DNA from: Streptomyces sp. NRRL WC-3742
GTDB taxonomy: Bacteria > Actinomycetota > Actinomycetes > Streptomycetales > Streptomycetaceae
NCBI RefSeq assembly: GCF_000720635.1
Contig: NZ_JOCF01000033.1
Span: 1-64,000, forward strand
Reading direction: 5' to 3'
DNA: 64,000 nucleotides
In this document: one piece after another, positions 33,373 to 41,569 of the stretch
Layout: every line of letters begins with the position of its first letter
Position numbering within the stretch: the stretch's first letter is position 1
Translations under genes and position numbers: made by a program
The notes under the pieces: model-generated
Told to the model about the DNA's origin: nothing
Databases searched by the model: none
The model's input: only the letters and a program-made list of their open reading frames with translations

Positions 33373-33897
33373 CTAACCCTTCCGCTGCCGGTACGCCTCC
33401 TCGGCCGCGTCCAGGACGGCCGTGAGGTCCCCGCCGGCCGTGGCCGTCGCCGTGGCGGCCACGGCGCCCTCGACGAAGGGGGCGTTGGCGAAGCGCACCG
33501 GGAACGGCAGCCCGTGCTCGTCCGCCTGGGCCAGCAGCGCCCGCACGGTGGTGACGGCGCCGCCCAGGTCGGCGAGCACGACCACCCCGTGGCCCTGGTC
33601 GACCCGGCGGGTGGCGGCGGCCACCAGCACCGCGCTGATGCCCGGCCCGTCCGACGGGTCCCCGCCCGTAGCGGCGATCGGGGCGGGGGAGTCGGAACCG
33701 GCCAGAGCGAGCGCCAGGGCCCGTACGGCGGTGGCCAGTTCCCGGCTGTGCGAGACCAGGACGATCCCGACCCGCCCGTGCGCCCCCGCCCGGGCCGGGG
33801 TGGGCCGGGGCAGCGGGGCGGGCGTCCGGGGCGCCGGGGGGTGGGCCGAGGGGGCGTCGGAGATGGGGATGACGTCGGCGGCTTCCCGGCGGCTCAT
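33373..33897 (-). CDS. dhaM: Dihydroxyacetone kinase phosphotransfer subunit DhaM (EIIA-Man type)
   Basis: A 174-residue PTS EIIA(Man)-like protein. After a proline-rich N-terminus of about 40 residues, GIVLVSHSRELATAVRALA contains the phosphorylated histidine (His50). GPGISAVLVAAATR, VVVLADLGGAVTTVRALL and FANAPFVEGAVAA complete the fold. DhaM passes phosphate from HPr of the PTS to DhaL-ADP, which with DhaK phosphorylates dihydroxyacetone. The genes dhaK and dhaL usually precede dhaM in an operon, but neither is found upstream here; 248 bp of non-coding sequence and a DUF397 gene of opposite strand lie there instead. Confidence 0.85.
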   Translation of the reverse strand: MSRREAADVIPISDAPSAHPPAPRTPAPLPRPTPARAGAHGRVGIVLVSHSRELATAVRALALALAGSDSPAPIAATGGDPSDGPGISAVLVAAATRRVDQGHGVVVLADLGGAVTTVRALLAQADEHGLPFPVRFANAPFVEGAVAATATATAGGDLTAVLDAAEEAYRQRKG

Positions 33898-34169
33898 CGG
33901 CTGCTCCCTTGGGCGCTTGCGGTCGATCGGTGGTGATCAGTGGTGATCGGCGGTGGTCGCCGGCGATCCGCCGCCGATCCCTCGGGCGGGCCCGCCGCGC
34001 GCCCTGGCGCCACTGTGGCAGTTGCCGGAGCCGACCGCCGGTCGGGACACGCCCCGGCGCCTCCAGGGGCCCCGCCACCCTCCCGGGGGGAGACCTCGCG
34101 AACCCGCTGACCGGGTCGCGGGCCTGTGGCTAGGCTGGTCCCGGAATGCCGTCGGGAGGAGATCGATCA

Positions 34170-34433
34170 GTGACAGTCAACAGCGGGACGGACGTACAGG
34201 CCGAGGGCACGCAGCCGGAGCTGGCCCCCAGTGGGAAGCCGAAGGTGGACTTCACCGGCGCGGAGTGGCTCTGCAGCAGCCAGGGCGTCGGGGACGTCCA
34301 GATCGCGTTCGTGGACGGCTACATCGGGATGCGGGACGGCCGTCAGGAGGACGGCCCGGTCCTGGTCTTCACGCCGGCCGAGTGGCGGGCGTTCGTGCTC
34401 GGCGCCAGGGACGGCGAGTTCGACCTCACCTGA
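34170..34433 (+). CDS. DUF397-like small protein
   Basis: An 87-residue protein of the DUF397 type, common in Streptomyces as partner of XRE-family regulators. The core FTGAEWLCSSQGVGDVQIAFVDG, then IGMRDGRQEDGPVLVFTPAEWRAFVLGARDGEFDLT, shows the W-x-K/S-S strand, the RDS-like turn and the terminal TPAEWRAFxxGxxDGEF motif. GTG at 34170 is chosen because GGAGGA lies 8 bases upstream; ATG at 34146 would place that site inside the gene. No XRE partner gene is next to it. A long palindromic hairpin follows. Confidence 0.85.
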   Translation: MTVNSGTDVQAEGTQPELAPSGKPKVDFTGAEWLCSSQGVGDVQIAFVDGYIGMRDGRQEDGPVLVFTPAEWRAFVLGARDGEFDLT

Positions 34434-34469
34434 CCCCGCGTCCGGGCGCCTCGGCCGGACAGCCTCGAA

Positions 34470-34504
34470 GCGGAGCGGTCCCGTACGGTACGGGACCGCT
34501 CCGC
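34470..34504. terminator. 35-bp nearly perfect palindrome after DUF397 gene
   Basis: Arms 34470-34486 and 34488-34504 (17 bases each) are perfectly complementary around one central G. It lies 36 bp after the stop. With such a small loop it could extrude as a cruciform, but a terminator role fits position best. Confidence 0.8.
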
Positions 34505-35187
34505 GAGGGAATCCGGGTACGAACATCACAACTGATGATCTATTGAGCGTGCCCCGTCAGAATTTCTGTTGACTGTTAGACAAACGCAGCTCAGAGTATG
34601 AGCACAGGCAGACGCCGTGCCCACCGCCCCCACGCGGCCAGACACGGCGCCTGCTGTGCGGCCCGGCATCCCTGCCAGGCCATCCTCCCAGTCATCCCCT
34701 GCGCACCGGGGTGCGTCGGCCGGTCCCGGCCCACAAGGGGCCGGCAGTCGCCGGGAGGCCGGCGCCGACGCCGAGAGCGACTCGACGGACGGCACCCAAA
34801 CGCTCGGGACCCGCACGCCCCCACGCGGCGGCGTCCCGAGCAGATCCACGGAGCGACAGGCCGGGGCCCCGCGAATCTGGTCTTTGTGGTGAATGAAACT
34901 GTTGGCTTGTGTGTGGTGCTGTGTGCGGACGACGAAGCTGGGTGCTCGGCGGTTCGGCACGACAGGTGCACAGTGAGGGATACGCGGGTAGGGCCGCGTT
35001 GCGACATGCCGTCCCCCCGGAGGGTGAAACCCGGAACGGCTGTCGTGCAGAACCGAACGTAGCCCGGACGGTTGCTCAGAGTCAACATTGGTCTCTGAGC
35101 GTCGATCTCCCGTCCGCTCCCGCACGGGTCCGGAAGATGCCCCACCCACCCCGCGAGCCTGGTGTGCCGGACACGTACGATGGTCCC
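34505..35187. other. 683-bp region without a supported gene
   Basis: No frame shows actinomycete codon bias. GC content drops at 34510-34610 and 34870-34925. TTGACT at 34569 could be a -35 but no paired -10 fits. An inverted repeat GCTCAGA (35074-35080) / TCTGAGC (35094-35100) lies about 90 bp before the next gene; the related CTCAGAGT occurs near 34592. A small RNA or regulatory leader is possible but unproven. Confidence 0.5.
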
Positions 35188-35682
35188 ATGTCTTTTCTCC
35201 GCCGTCGCTCCGGACAGCCCGCCGGCCCGGACTTCGACGTGCTCGCGATGGACCCGGGCGACTGGCCCGGTGACTTCGGTGCGGCCATGATGACCGGCCC
35301 GGACGGCTCCTGCCAGGGGATTTTCCTGCGCTACGACCTGTTCGGCGGCAGAGGCCCGGCGATGTTCATCGGCAACCTCCCCGAGGGCTCGCCCGCCCGG
35401 GACACCGGCGACAACGTGCCCTTCGAGGTGCGGCAGCTGCTCGCGGCGCTGGAGAACGACGAGTCGGTCGACTTCGTCTCGGCCGAGGACTTCCCGGTCA
35501 TGCTCGGGGACGACCTGCTGATCGTGAAGAAGGTCAAGGTCAGCGAGGAGCGCGTGTTCTGCGCCCAGTTCGGCCGCAGCGACGGCGTCCAGGTGACGAT
35601 CGCCTCCTGGGACCGACCGATTTCGGACGACCTTTATCAGCTGCTGAAACCGCTCCCGGCGGACATGTTCCAGCAGGGCTGA
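35188..35682 (+). CDS. Conserved hypothetical protein (164 aa)
   Basis: A cytoplasmic-looking protein starting MSFLRRRSGQPAGPDFDVLAMDPGDWPGDFG. It has no signal peptide or membrane helix and no domain I recognise. Codon usage and GC3 are typical for real genes here. The alternation of hydrophobic strands (GPAMFIGNLPEG, DLLIVKKVKVSEERVFCAQFG, GVQVTIASWDRPI) suggests an alpha/beta fold. It has its own upstream intergenic region with an inverted repeat and is followed by the leader-peptide promoter in the same direction. Confidence 0.75.
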   Translation: MSFLRRRSGQPAGPDFDVLAMDPGDWPGDFGAAMMTGPDGSCQGIFLRYDLFGGRGPAMFIGNLPEGSPARDTGDNVPFEVRQLLAALENDESVDFVSAEDFPVMLGDDLLIVKKVKVSEERVFCAQFGRSDGVQVTIASWDRPISDDLYQLLKPLPADMFQQG

Positions 35683-35735
35683 CGCCCGGTCGGGACGGCC
35701 GGTCGCAGCGACTCCGCCCGGGGGCCGGACGCTGC

Positions 35736-35765
35736 TTGACGGTATCGATCAACGGTTCGTACAGT
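35736..35765 (+). promoter_or_regulatory. Consensus-like promoter for the leader peptide
   Basis: TTGACG (35736-35741) and TACAGT (35760-35765) are spaced by 18 bp, close to the housekeeping sigma (HrdB) consensus. The predicted transcription start falls at about 35772-35773, on the ATG of the leader peptide, which implies a leaderless mRNA. Confidence 0.8.
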
Positions 35766-35772
35766 CGCGAAC

Positions 35773-35856
35773 ATGCCGTGCCGTCTCCCGCTGCTGACCC
35801 GTCGTAGGCACCTCGACCTGCGACGCACCGCCAGCGCGGCGTGTCCGGGTCGCTGA
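35773..35856 (+). CDS. Short leader peptide, cysteine-attenuator type
   Basis: A 27-residue reading frame, MPCRLPLLTRRRHLDLRRTA then SAACPGR. The core RRRHLDLRRTASAAC matches the small actinobacterial leader peptides (commonly RRHVDLxRVASALC) found upstream of sulfur-assimilation genes. It has cysteine codons at positions 3 and 24. Its ATG lies at the predicted transcription start of a strong promoter and there is no ribosome-binding site, so it is probably translated as a leaderless message. In mycobacteria, polycysteine leaderless ORFs sense cysteine by ribosome stalling. The next gene starts 226 bp downstream; a small GGACCG/CGGTCC hairpin at 35889-35905 could belong to the attenuator. Confidence 0.85.
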   Translation: MPCRLPLLTRRRHLDLRRTASAACPGR

Positions 35857-36082
35857 GGGGATTCGTCCCCGTGGCGGCGGGCGCGGTCGGACCGGAAGAC
35901 GGTCCACGCGCCGGGACCGGGGCGGGCCGTGCACCGGCCGGCCTCCGGGGCCGCCTGTCGCTCCGCACGCCCGTCCGACGTGTCCGTCCCGCGTGCCGCT
36001 CGGCACCCTTCGTACGACGCCCCCGCCCGACGGGCGGGCCGTACGGGCCGAGCCCGCGCCGCCGCCCGGAGGCACCAGCATC

Positions 36083-37558
36083 ATGACGACCATCGCCGCA
36101 GCCGACCGTCCGCGCAGTGATCGCTCCACCGGCGAACGCTCCACCGAGGATCGTCCGACGGACGAGCGTTCCTCCGGAGAACCGGCGGGGGACGCGCGCC
36201 CGGCCCGCAACCGCTCCCGCGCCGCGCAGCCGCGAACCGGACAGACCCAGGCCGCGCAGACTCAGGCCGCGCAGACTCAGGCCGCGCAGACCCGAACCGC
36301 GCAGGCCCGCGACGATCGCCCCCGGGACGACCGTTCGGCGGGCGAGGGCCCCGCCGACCCCGGCCCGGCGCCCGAAAGGGAGGCCCTCGAGGCGGCGCTG
36401 GCCGGGCTGCCCCGGGTGGTCGACCTCCTCGCCGCCCGCGCCGAGGAGCACGACCGCGACGGCACCTTCCCCTACCAGGGCATCGAGGCCGTCCACGAGG
36501 CCGGGCTGCTCACCCTGACCGTCTCCCCGCGCTACGGCGGACCGGGCGGCACGCTCGCCGACACCGTCCGGGTGCTCGCCCGGCTCGGGCGCGGCGACGC
36601 CTCCGTCGCCGTGGTCACCGCCTTCACCCTGCTCCGGCACGCCGGACAGGCCCGCCGCCCCGGCTGGCCCGCGGCCGGCTACCGGCGGCTGCTCACCGAG
36701 TCCCGGCGCGGCCCCGCCCTCGTCAACACCCTGGACGCCGAACCCGGCGGGCGGGAGCCCGGAGCCCCGCCCGCGACGGTGGCCCGACCGGACGGCGAGG
36801 GCGGCTGGCTGCTCACCGGCCGCAAGACGTACTGCACCGGCGCCGAGGCGCTCGCCTGGATGGCCGTGACCGCCCGGACCGACGAACCCGAGCCCAGGAC
36901 CGGGACGTTCCTCGTGCGCGGCGAGAGCGAGGGCCTGGAGATCGACCCCACCTGGGACCAGCTGGGCCTGCGCGCCAGCGCCAGCCACGACGTGGTGCTG
37001 GACGGCGTCCGCGTCCCCGCCGACCTGGCGCTCGGGCTGACCGTGACCGCTGCTACGGGGGGCGCCGCCTCCGGCCCCGCGGACGAGGAGGCCGAGGCCC
37101 GACTCGCCCGCGCCTGGCACGACCTGGCCCTCGCCGCTGTCGCGATCGGCGTCGCCCGCGCCGCCGAAGACTGGCTGATTCGTTTCCTCAACCAGCGAAC
37201 CCCGGCCAATCTGACCGAACCGCTCGGCACCCTGCCCCGTTACCGCTGCGCCCTCGGCGAGATCGAGGCCCACCTGATCGGCGCCGAGGAACTGGTGGAG
37301 GGACTGGCCCCCCGGGTGGACCGGGGCGATCCGGAGGCCGTCGCCCGGACGGGCCCCGCGCACCTGCTGGCGATCCGGGCCGCCACCACCGCCGTCCAGC
37401 AGGCTGTCGCCCTCACCGGCAGCCCCGGCCTGAGCCGGCGTCACCCCCTGGAGCGGTACCTGCGGGACGTGCTGAGCAGCCGGGTGCACCTGGCCCCCGA
37501 GGAGGCCGTCCTGGACGCCGCCGGCCGGGTCGCCCTCGAGCGGGGCGCCCGGCCGTAG
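36083..37558 (+). CDS. Acyl-CoA dehydrogenase-fold flavoprotein with disordered N-terminal extension
   Basis: A 491-residue protein. Residues 1-95 are a hydrophilic, Arg/Asp/Ser/Gln-rich extension containing four TQAAQ-type repeats, absent from normal family members. Residues about 100-490 are an acyl-CoA dehydrogenase fold: a helical N-terminal domain (GLLTLTVSPRYGGPGG), the mid-domain WLLTGRKTYCTGAEALAW, and a C-terminal helical domain. The usual acyl-CoA motifs are weak, and placement after a cysteine-type leader peptide suggests a monooxygenase of the DszC/SfnB kind that releases sulfur from organosulfur compounds. That is an inference. GGAGG precedes the ATG by about 11 bases. Confidence 0.8.
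   Translation: MTTIAAADRPRSDRSTGERSTEDRPTDERSSGEPAGDARPARNRSRAAQPRTGQTQAAQTQAAQTQAAQTRTAQARDDRPRDDRSAGEGPADPGPAPEREALEAALAGLPRVVDLLAARAEEHDRDGTFPYQGIEAVHEAGLLTLTVSPRYGGPGGTLADTVRVLARLGRGDASVAVVTAFTLLRHAGQARRPGWPAAGYRRLLTESRRGPALVNTLDAEPGGREPGAPPATVARPDGEGGWLLTGRKTYCTGAEALAWMAVTARTDEPEPRTGTFLVRGESEGLEIDPTWDQLGLRASASHDVVLDGVRVPADLALGLTVTAATGGAASGPADEEAEARLARAWHDLALAAVAIGVARAAEDWLIRFLNQRTPANLTEPLGTLPRYRCALGEIEAHLIGAEELVEGLAPRVDRGDPEAVARTGPAHLLAIRAATTAVQQAVALTGSPGLSRRHPLERYLRDVLSSRVHLAPEEAVLDAAGRVALERGARP
36242..36301 (+). repeat. Four 15-bp tandem repeats inside the flavoprotein gene
   Basis: Units CAGACTCAGGCCGCG start at 36242, 36257, 36272 and 36287, the last with three changes. They encode QTQAA repeats in the extension. 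The array is in frame, so copy-number change would keep the reading frame. Confidence 0.85.
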
Positions 37559-37570
37559 CGGAGCATCGCG

Positions 37571-37594
37571 GTCCGGGCCTTCGGCGGCCCGGAC
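37571..37594. terminator. 9-bp hairpin with TTCGGC loop
   Basis: Arms GTCCGGGCC (37571-37579) and GGCCCGGAC (37586-37594). It lies between the convergent flavoprotein and phosphotransferase genes and probably terminates both. Confidence 0.7.
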
Positions 37595-37604
37595 GGTCAG
37601 CGGC

Positions 37605-38849
37605 TCAGCGGGTGCCGACCGCCGCCCGGACGGCCCGGCGGGCGAGCGCGGAGTCGTCGTAGAGCCGGCGGATCATGATCCGCTGCTCCTCGCCGGCGCC
37701 CGGCACGTCGTACAGCCGGATCTCGCGCATGAGCACCAGCACCAGGTTCACCAGGAACGCGTCCCGGGCCATCGTGCCGCCGCTCTGGGCGAGTTGGCTG
37801 ATCTGGCGGCGGGCCGCGGTGTCGCCGGAGAGCACGCTCCACAGCACCGCCAGGTCGTAGCCCGCGAGGTACCAGCCAGCCTGCTCCCAGTCGACCAGCA
37901 CGGGCCCGGAGGGCGCCAGCAGCATGTTGCTGAGCAGCGCGTCGCCGTGGCACAGCTGCATCGGGGTGTGGCCCAGGCCGTGCAGCAGGCCCCGCAGGTC
38001 GCCCGCGTCCCGGTCGGTGAGCTGGCCCACCGAGTGGTAGCGGGAGATCTCCAACTGGTAGTCCAGGCGCGGCTGGAACACGTCGCTCGGCGGCCGCCAG
38101 AGGTTCAGCGTCCGCACGGCCCCGAGCAGCGCCCGCACCTCGCCCGGGGTGGGCGCGTTGACGGGGTGGCGCTCGCGGGCGGCCGGGCGCCCGGGCACGC
38201 GCTCCATGACGAGCACGCAGCGGTCGTGGTCGGCGGCCACCAGCCGGGGCAGCCGCACCGGCGGGCGGTGGCGGACGAACGCCCGGTAGACCGCGACCTC
38301 GTGGTGGAAGTCGGCCACCAGCTGCTCGAAGTACTCACTCCGCACCGCCTGCGGCGCCAGGCACTTGGCGACCACCGGCGCCCGCCCGATGGTGCCCGCC
38401 ACCAGGATGTGGCGGCTGCCCTCGCGCAGGACCTGGCGCGGGGTGAACGCGGGACATATCCGCGAGACGCTCGCCAGCGCGGCCCGTACGGCCGGGGTCT
38501 GCAGGGCGGAGGGGTCGACCCGCTCGGGCCCGAGGGGGGCGCCCGGCCGGTGCGGGCGGCGCAGCACCTGGCTGTCGGCCTGGCGGGCGAGCGGGAGGCG
38601 CTGTCCGGGCGCGGGGACGGCCTCGGGGACGGCCTCGGGGGCGCGAAGGCCCAGCGCCGTACGGTCGGCCGGGACGACCCGGCCCTCGGCGGTCCGGCCC
38701 GTGGCGGTCCGGCTGTCGACGCCGCGCGGGGCGATCGGCCGCGTGCCCGGCGGCACCTGCTTGGGGCCGGGTCGGCCGGTGGCTGCGGTGGGGGGGCGCA
38801 GCGCGGTGCGGGTCGCGGTGGGCGTCGGGGTCGTCGCTGAGGAGTGCAT
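37605..38849 (-). CDS. Aminoglycoside phosphotransferase-fold kinase (APH family) with disordered N-terminus
   Basis: A 414-residue protein. Residues 1-120 are proline/arginine/threonine-rich and likely disordered. From about 130 a kinase-like fold is seen: [20 protein letters not shown] (ATP-binding lysine), [29 protein letters not shown] (catalytic HGD-x4-N) and [20 protein letters not shown] (DxE metal site replacing DxD). Substrate unknown; these kinases phosphorylate antibiotics, choline or other alcohols. It is upstream of and divergent from the NsdA-like regulator, separated by about 480 bp. Confidence 0.8.
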   Translation of the reverse strand: MHSSATTPTPTATRTALRPPTAATGRPGPKQVPPGTRPIAPRGVDSRTATGRTAEGRVVPADRTALGLRAPEAVPEAVPAPGQRLPLARQADSQVLRRPHRPGAPLGPERVDPSALQTPAVRAALASVSRICPAFTPRQVLREGSRHILVAGTIGRAPVVAKCLAPQAVRSEYFEQLVADFHHEVAVYRAFVRHRPPVRLPRLVAADHDRCVLVMERVPGRPAARERHPVNAPTPGEVRALLGAVRTLNLWRPPSDVFQPRLDYQLEISRYHSVGQLTDRDAGDLRGLLHGLGHTPMQLCHGDALLSNMLLAPSGPVLVDWEQAGWYLAGYDLAVLWSVLSGDTAARRQISQLAQSGGTMARDAFLVNLVLVLMREIRLYDVPGAGEEQRIMIRRLYDDSALARRAVRAAVGTR

Positions 38850-39332
38850 GGGGTGAGGGTGGTCCCTTCCGGTCCGGCTGCGGGTGCGGCCCCGCGGTGC
38901 GGGGGAGGGCCGGTGCCGTGCGCTCCAGGGGGGTTGCGCGTGGCGGCCCTGCTCTTCGGTCGGACCGGGTGGTACGCGGGCGCCGGGCACGGACGCGGGG
39001 CCAGGAACCCCTGTTCGGCTGTCGACCGTCCGTCCGCACCCTGGGGAATGCGGTCGGCCGGAGAGCCGTGGCCGTGCCCGGCGCCCCCGCGCCACCCGGC
39101 CGCGCCACCCCCTCGGGTGAGGACCGGAGGCGTCCCGTGCCACGGTCGGGGGACGGCCCCGACACCGGTGGGACGCCGCCCGACCCGGAGGCGAGGTGGC
39201 GCACCCCTACAACACACCCGCGGCGCACTGGCTTAGTAGTCTGGCGGGCCCTGGCGAACCGTGGCGAATGCTCGCCCGGCACTTGCCGGACGCTCTAGCC
39301 TCGGAAGTGCCGAGGAAACCTGGGGGCTTCAC
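38850..39332. other. Divergent intergenic region, about 480 bp
   Basis: No credible gene. Near 39236 a TAGTAGT -10-like element lies about 95 bp before the TTG start of the NsdA-like regulator. GTG at 39261 is an alternative start of that gene lacking a ribosome site. No other feature stands out. Confidence 0.5.
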
Positions 39333-40817
39333 TTGAGCAGGGAACCCAACACCCGACTCGCCGACCTGTTCGTCCTGACCGGATGGTCCAAGGGCGAACT
39401 GGCCCGGCTGGTCAACCGCCGGGGTGCCGCGCTGGGCCAGCAGCAGCTGTCCACGGACACCTCGAGGGTACGGCGCTGGATCGAACAGGGGGAGATCCCC
39501 CGCGATCCGGTCCCGCGGGTGCTGGCAGCCGTGTTCACGGAGCGGCTCGGCCGTGTCGTCACCACTGAGGACCTCGGTCTGGAACGACACCGGCCCACCA
39601 GGTCCCAAGGGGCGTCGTCAGCCTCCGCACCAGTCCCGTGGTCGCCGGATCGAACAGCCGCGGTCCTCACCGAGTTCACGGGAATGGACCTCATGCTGAA
39701 CCGACGTGGATTGGTGGGCGCGGGCGTCGCGCTCACGGCCGGGGCTGTCATCGCCGACTCGCTCAAGGGCTGGCTGGGAGGGGACGCCGTCGCGTACGCG
39801 GCCTCCGTGCCCGGGCCCCGACAGGTGGTCACCGGGGGCGGGGCGCGCCCCGCGGTGGACACGTACGACGCGGGCCCGATCGGGCTCGACGAGGTGGAGT
39901 CGCTGGAGCGCTCCGTGCAGGTGTTCCGCGCCTGGGACGCGGCGCGCGGCGGCGGGCTGCAGCGCAAGGCGGTGGTCGGCCAGCTCAACGAGGTCGGCGG
40001 GCTGCTGACCCACCGTCACGGCACGGCCGTGGAGAAGCGGCTGTGGCTGGTCGCGGCCAACCTCGCGGTGCTGGCCGGCTGGATGTCGCACGACGTGGGC
40101 CTGGAGCCCACCGCCCAGCGGTACTTCATGATCGCGGCGGACGCGGCGAAGGAGGCGGACGACCGTCCGCGCGCCGGGGAGGCGATCTCGCGCGCCGCGC
40201 GGCAGATGGTCCACCTGGGCCGGGCCGACGACGCGATCGACCTGATGGCGGCGGCGAAGACGGCCGGCGGCCGGCTGCTGCCCAGAACGCGCGCCATGTT
40301 CAACACCGTCGAGGCGTGGGCGCACGCCTCGGTCGGGCACGCCCAGGACACCTACCGGCTGCTCGGCGAGGCCGAGGAGCTGTTCTCCGACGAGGCGTCG
40401 GAGCCGGCGCCGACCTGGATGCAGGTGTTCGACGAGGCCGAACTGCGCGGCATGCAGGCCCTGGTGCTGCGCACGCTGGCCGAGCACGATGCCTCGGCGG
40501 CCCCGCAGGCGCAGCGGCACGCGGAGCGGGTGATCGCCCTGCGGGAGGGCACCGGGCAGCTGCGCTCGGCGCTGTTCGACCGGATCACCCTGGCCTCGGT
40601 GCACTGGATCACCGGGGAGCCGGACGCGGCGGCGTTCCAGGCGCGGATGGCGCTGAACGGGATCGCCCAGAACTCCTCGCACCGCACGTGGGACCGGCTG
40701 CGGGAGATGTACCGGCTGACGGCGAGCTACCGGGGCCTGCCGGTGGTGGACGAGCTGCGGTCGGACCTGGGGCGGCAGTTGCGGATCGCGGACGCGAAGA
40801 ACCGGCCGCGGGCCTAG
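39333..40817 (+). CDS. NsdA/ORF1590-type developmental regulator
   Basis: A 494-residue protein. The N-terminus (NTRLADLFVLTGWSKGELAR, then LSTDTSRVRRWIEQGEIPRDPVP) is a helix-turn-helix-like domain conserved in NsdA of S. coelicolor, a negative regulator of sporulation and antibiotic production, and in the ORF1590 sporulation-associated proteins. A central hydrophobic stretch and a C-terminal TPR-like helical region (about 200-480) follow. TTG at 39333 has GGGGG upstream and starts at the conserved region; GTG at 39261 is the alternative. Which paralogue it is cannot be decided by eye. It overlaps the convergent PAS gene by 4 bp. Confidence 0.82.
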   Translation: MSREPNTRLADLFVLTGWSKGELARLVNRRGAALGQQQLSTDTSRVRRWIEQGEIPRDPVPRVLAAVFTERLGRVVTTEDLGLERHRPTRSQGASSASAPVPWSPDRTAAVLTEFTGMDLMLNRRGLVGAGVALTAGAVIADSLKGWLGGDAVAYAASVPGPRQVVTGGGARPAVDTYDAGPIGLDEVESLERSVQVFRAWDAARGGGLQRKAVVGQLNEVGGLLTHRHGTAVEKRLWLVAANLAVLAGWMSHDVGLEPTAQRYFMIAADAAKEADDRPRAGEAISRAARQMVHLGRADDAIDLMAAAKTAGGRLLPRTRAMFNTVEAWAHASVGHAQDTYRLLGEAEELFSDEASEPAPTWMQVFDEAELRGMQALVLRTLAEHDASAAPQAQRHAERVIALREGTGQLRSALFDRITLASVHWITGEPDAAAFQARMALNGIAQNSSHRTWDRLREMYRLTASYRGLPVVDELRSDLGRQLRIADAKNRPRA

Positions 40818-41281
40818 TCGACCGGGGCGGGCCTCAGGCGCATGCGCAGGGCGGTGACGGTGCCGTCCGGGCCGAGGACGGGCTCGCCCGCGCACTCGAC
40901 GCCGTCGTGGCGGCCGCCGACGCGGCGGACGCGGACCGTTCCGGCGGAGGGGCGGCCGTGCACCAGGGCGTCGGTCATCATGCGGCGCAGCAGCGGCCGG
41001 TCCGCCTCGGGGAGGCGGTCGGGCAGGCGGTCGAGGCTGAGCGGGGCCGTGCCCGGTTCGCAGCCGAGGAGGAGGTAGGTCTCGGCGTTCCAGCGGACCT
41101 CGTCGGTGAGGAGGTCCCACTCGGCGGAGCCGACGCCGATGCCGCTGTCCACGCTGCTGTCCGCGCCGCTCGCCACTCTGCCGCCGTCCGTTCCGCCGTC
41201 CGCCGTGCACGTCCGCGCGCCGTCCGCCGTGGCGTCGCCGGGCGGGCGGGTGGCGGTGGTGGGGCGTAACGGCATGGTCAT
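40814..41281 (-). CDS. PAS domain protein
   Basis: A 155-residue protein with a low-complexity first 55 residues and a C-terminal PAS-like fold: AEWDLLTDEVRWNAETYLLLGC, then LDRLPDRLPEADRPLLRRMMTDALVHGRPSAGTVRVRR and VLGPDGTVTALRMRLRPAP. No kinase, GGDEF or phosphatase domain is attached, so it may sense a ligand and act by protein contact. It is convergent with and overlaps the NsdA-like gene, a pairing that suggests a shared developmental role, though this is inference. ATG 41275 is an alternative start. Confidence 0.72.
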   Translation of the reverse strand: MTMPLRPTTATRPPGDATADGARTCTADGGTDGGRVASGADSSVDSGIGVGSAEWDLLTDEVRWNAETYLLLGCEPGTAPLSLDRLPDRLPEADRPLLRRMMTDALVHGRPSAGTVRVRRVGGRHDGVECAGEPVLGPDGTVTALRMRLRPAPVD

Positions 41282-41399
41282 GACGGGTCCATCGGTCGGG
41301 TGCGGTCCACCGGGTGCGGGCCGTGGGAGTGATGGCACGACTGTCGCACAGCGTCCTCACCCTTGCGGGCGATTTGGACAGAACGCACGCAAAATTCCC

Positions 41400-41413
41400 G
41401 TGGCATATGCCAC
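41400..41413. promoter_or_regulatory. Perfect 14-bp palindrome upstream of HEAT gene
   Basis: GTGGCATATGCCAC is a perfect palindrome in the 288-bp gap between divergent PAS and HEAT-repeat genes. Such symmetry fits a dimeric repressor site. No regulator is identified. Confidence 0.5.
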
Positions 41414-41569
41414 TGTGGCGGCGCCCTCCGTCGCCCTGTGTGCGGAAGGGTGCGCGAGGCGGTAACCTTCGGTGATTCCGGCGCCCGGGCGCCCACCGCA
41501 GTACCGACCAGAGACCCCGGCGACGGAAATCCCGTTGCCACTACGACCGCCGCAACGGATGCTGACCTC

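Noticed and set aside
34526..35149. Minus-strand frames of 184-207 codons in the 34.5-35.1 kb gap
   Set aside because: Composition, lack of ribosome site and absence of any recognisable motif argue against coding; third-position GC is not elevated.
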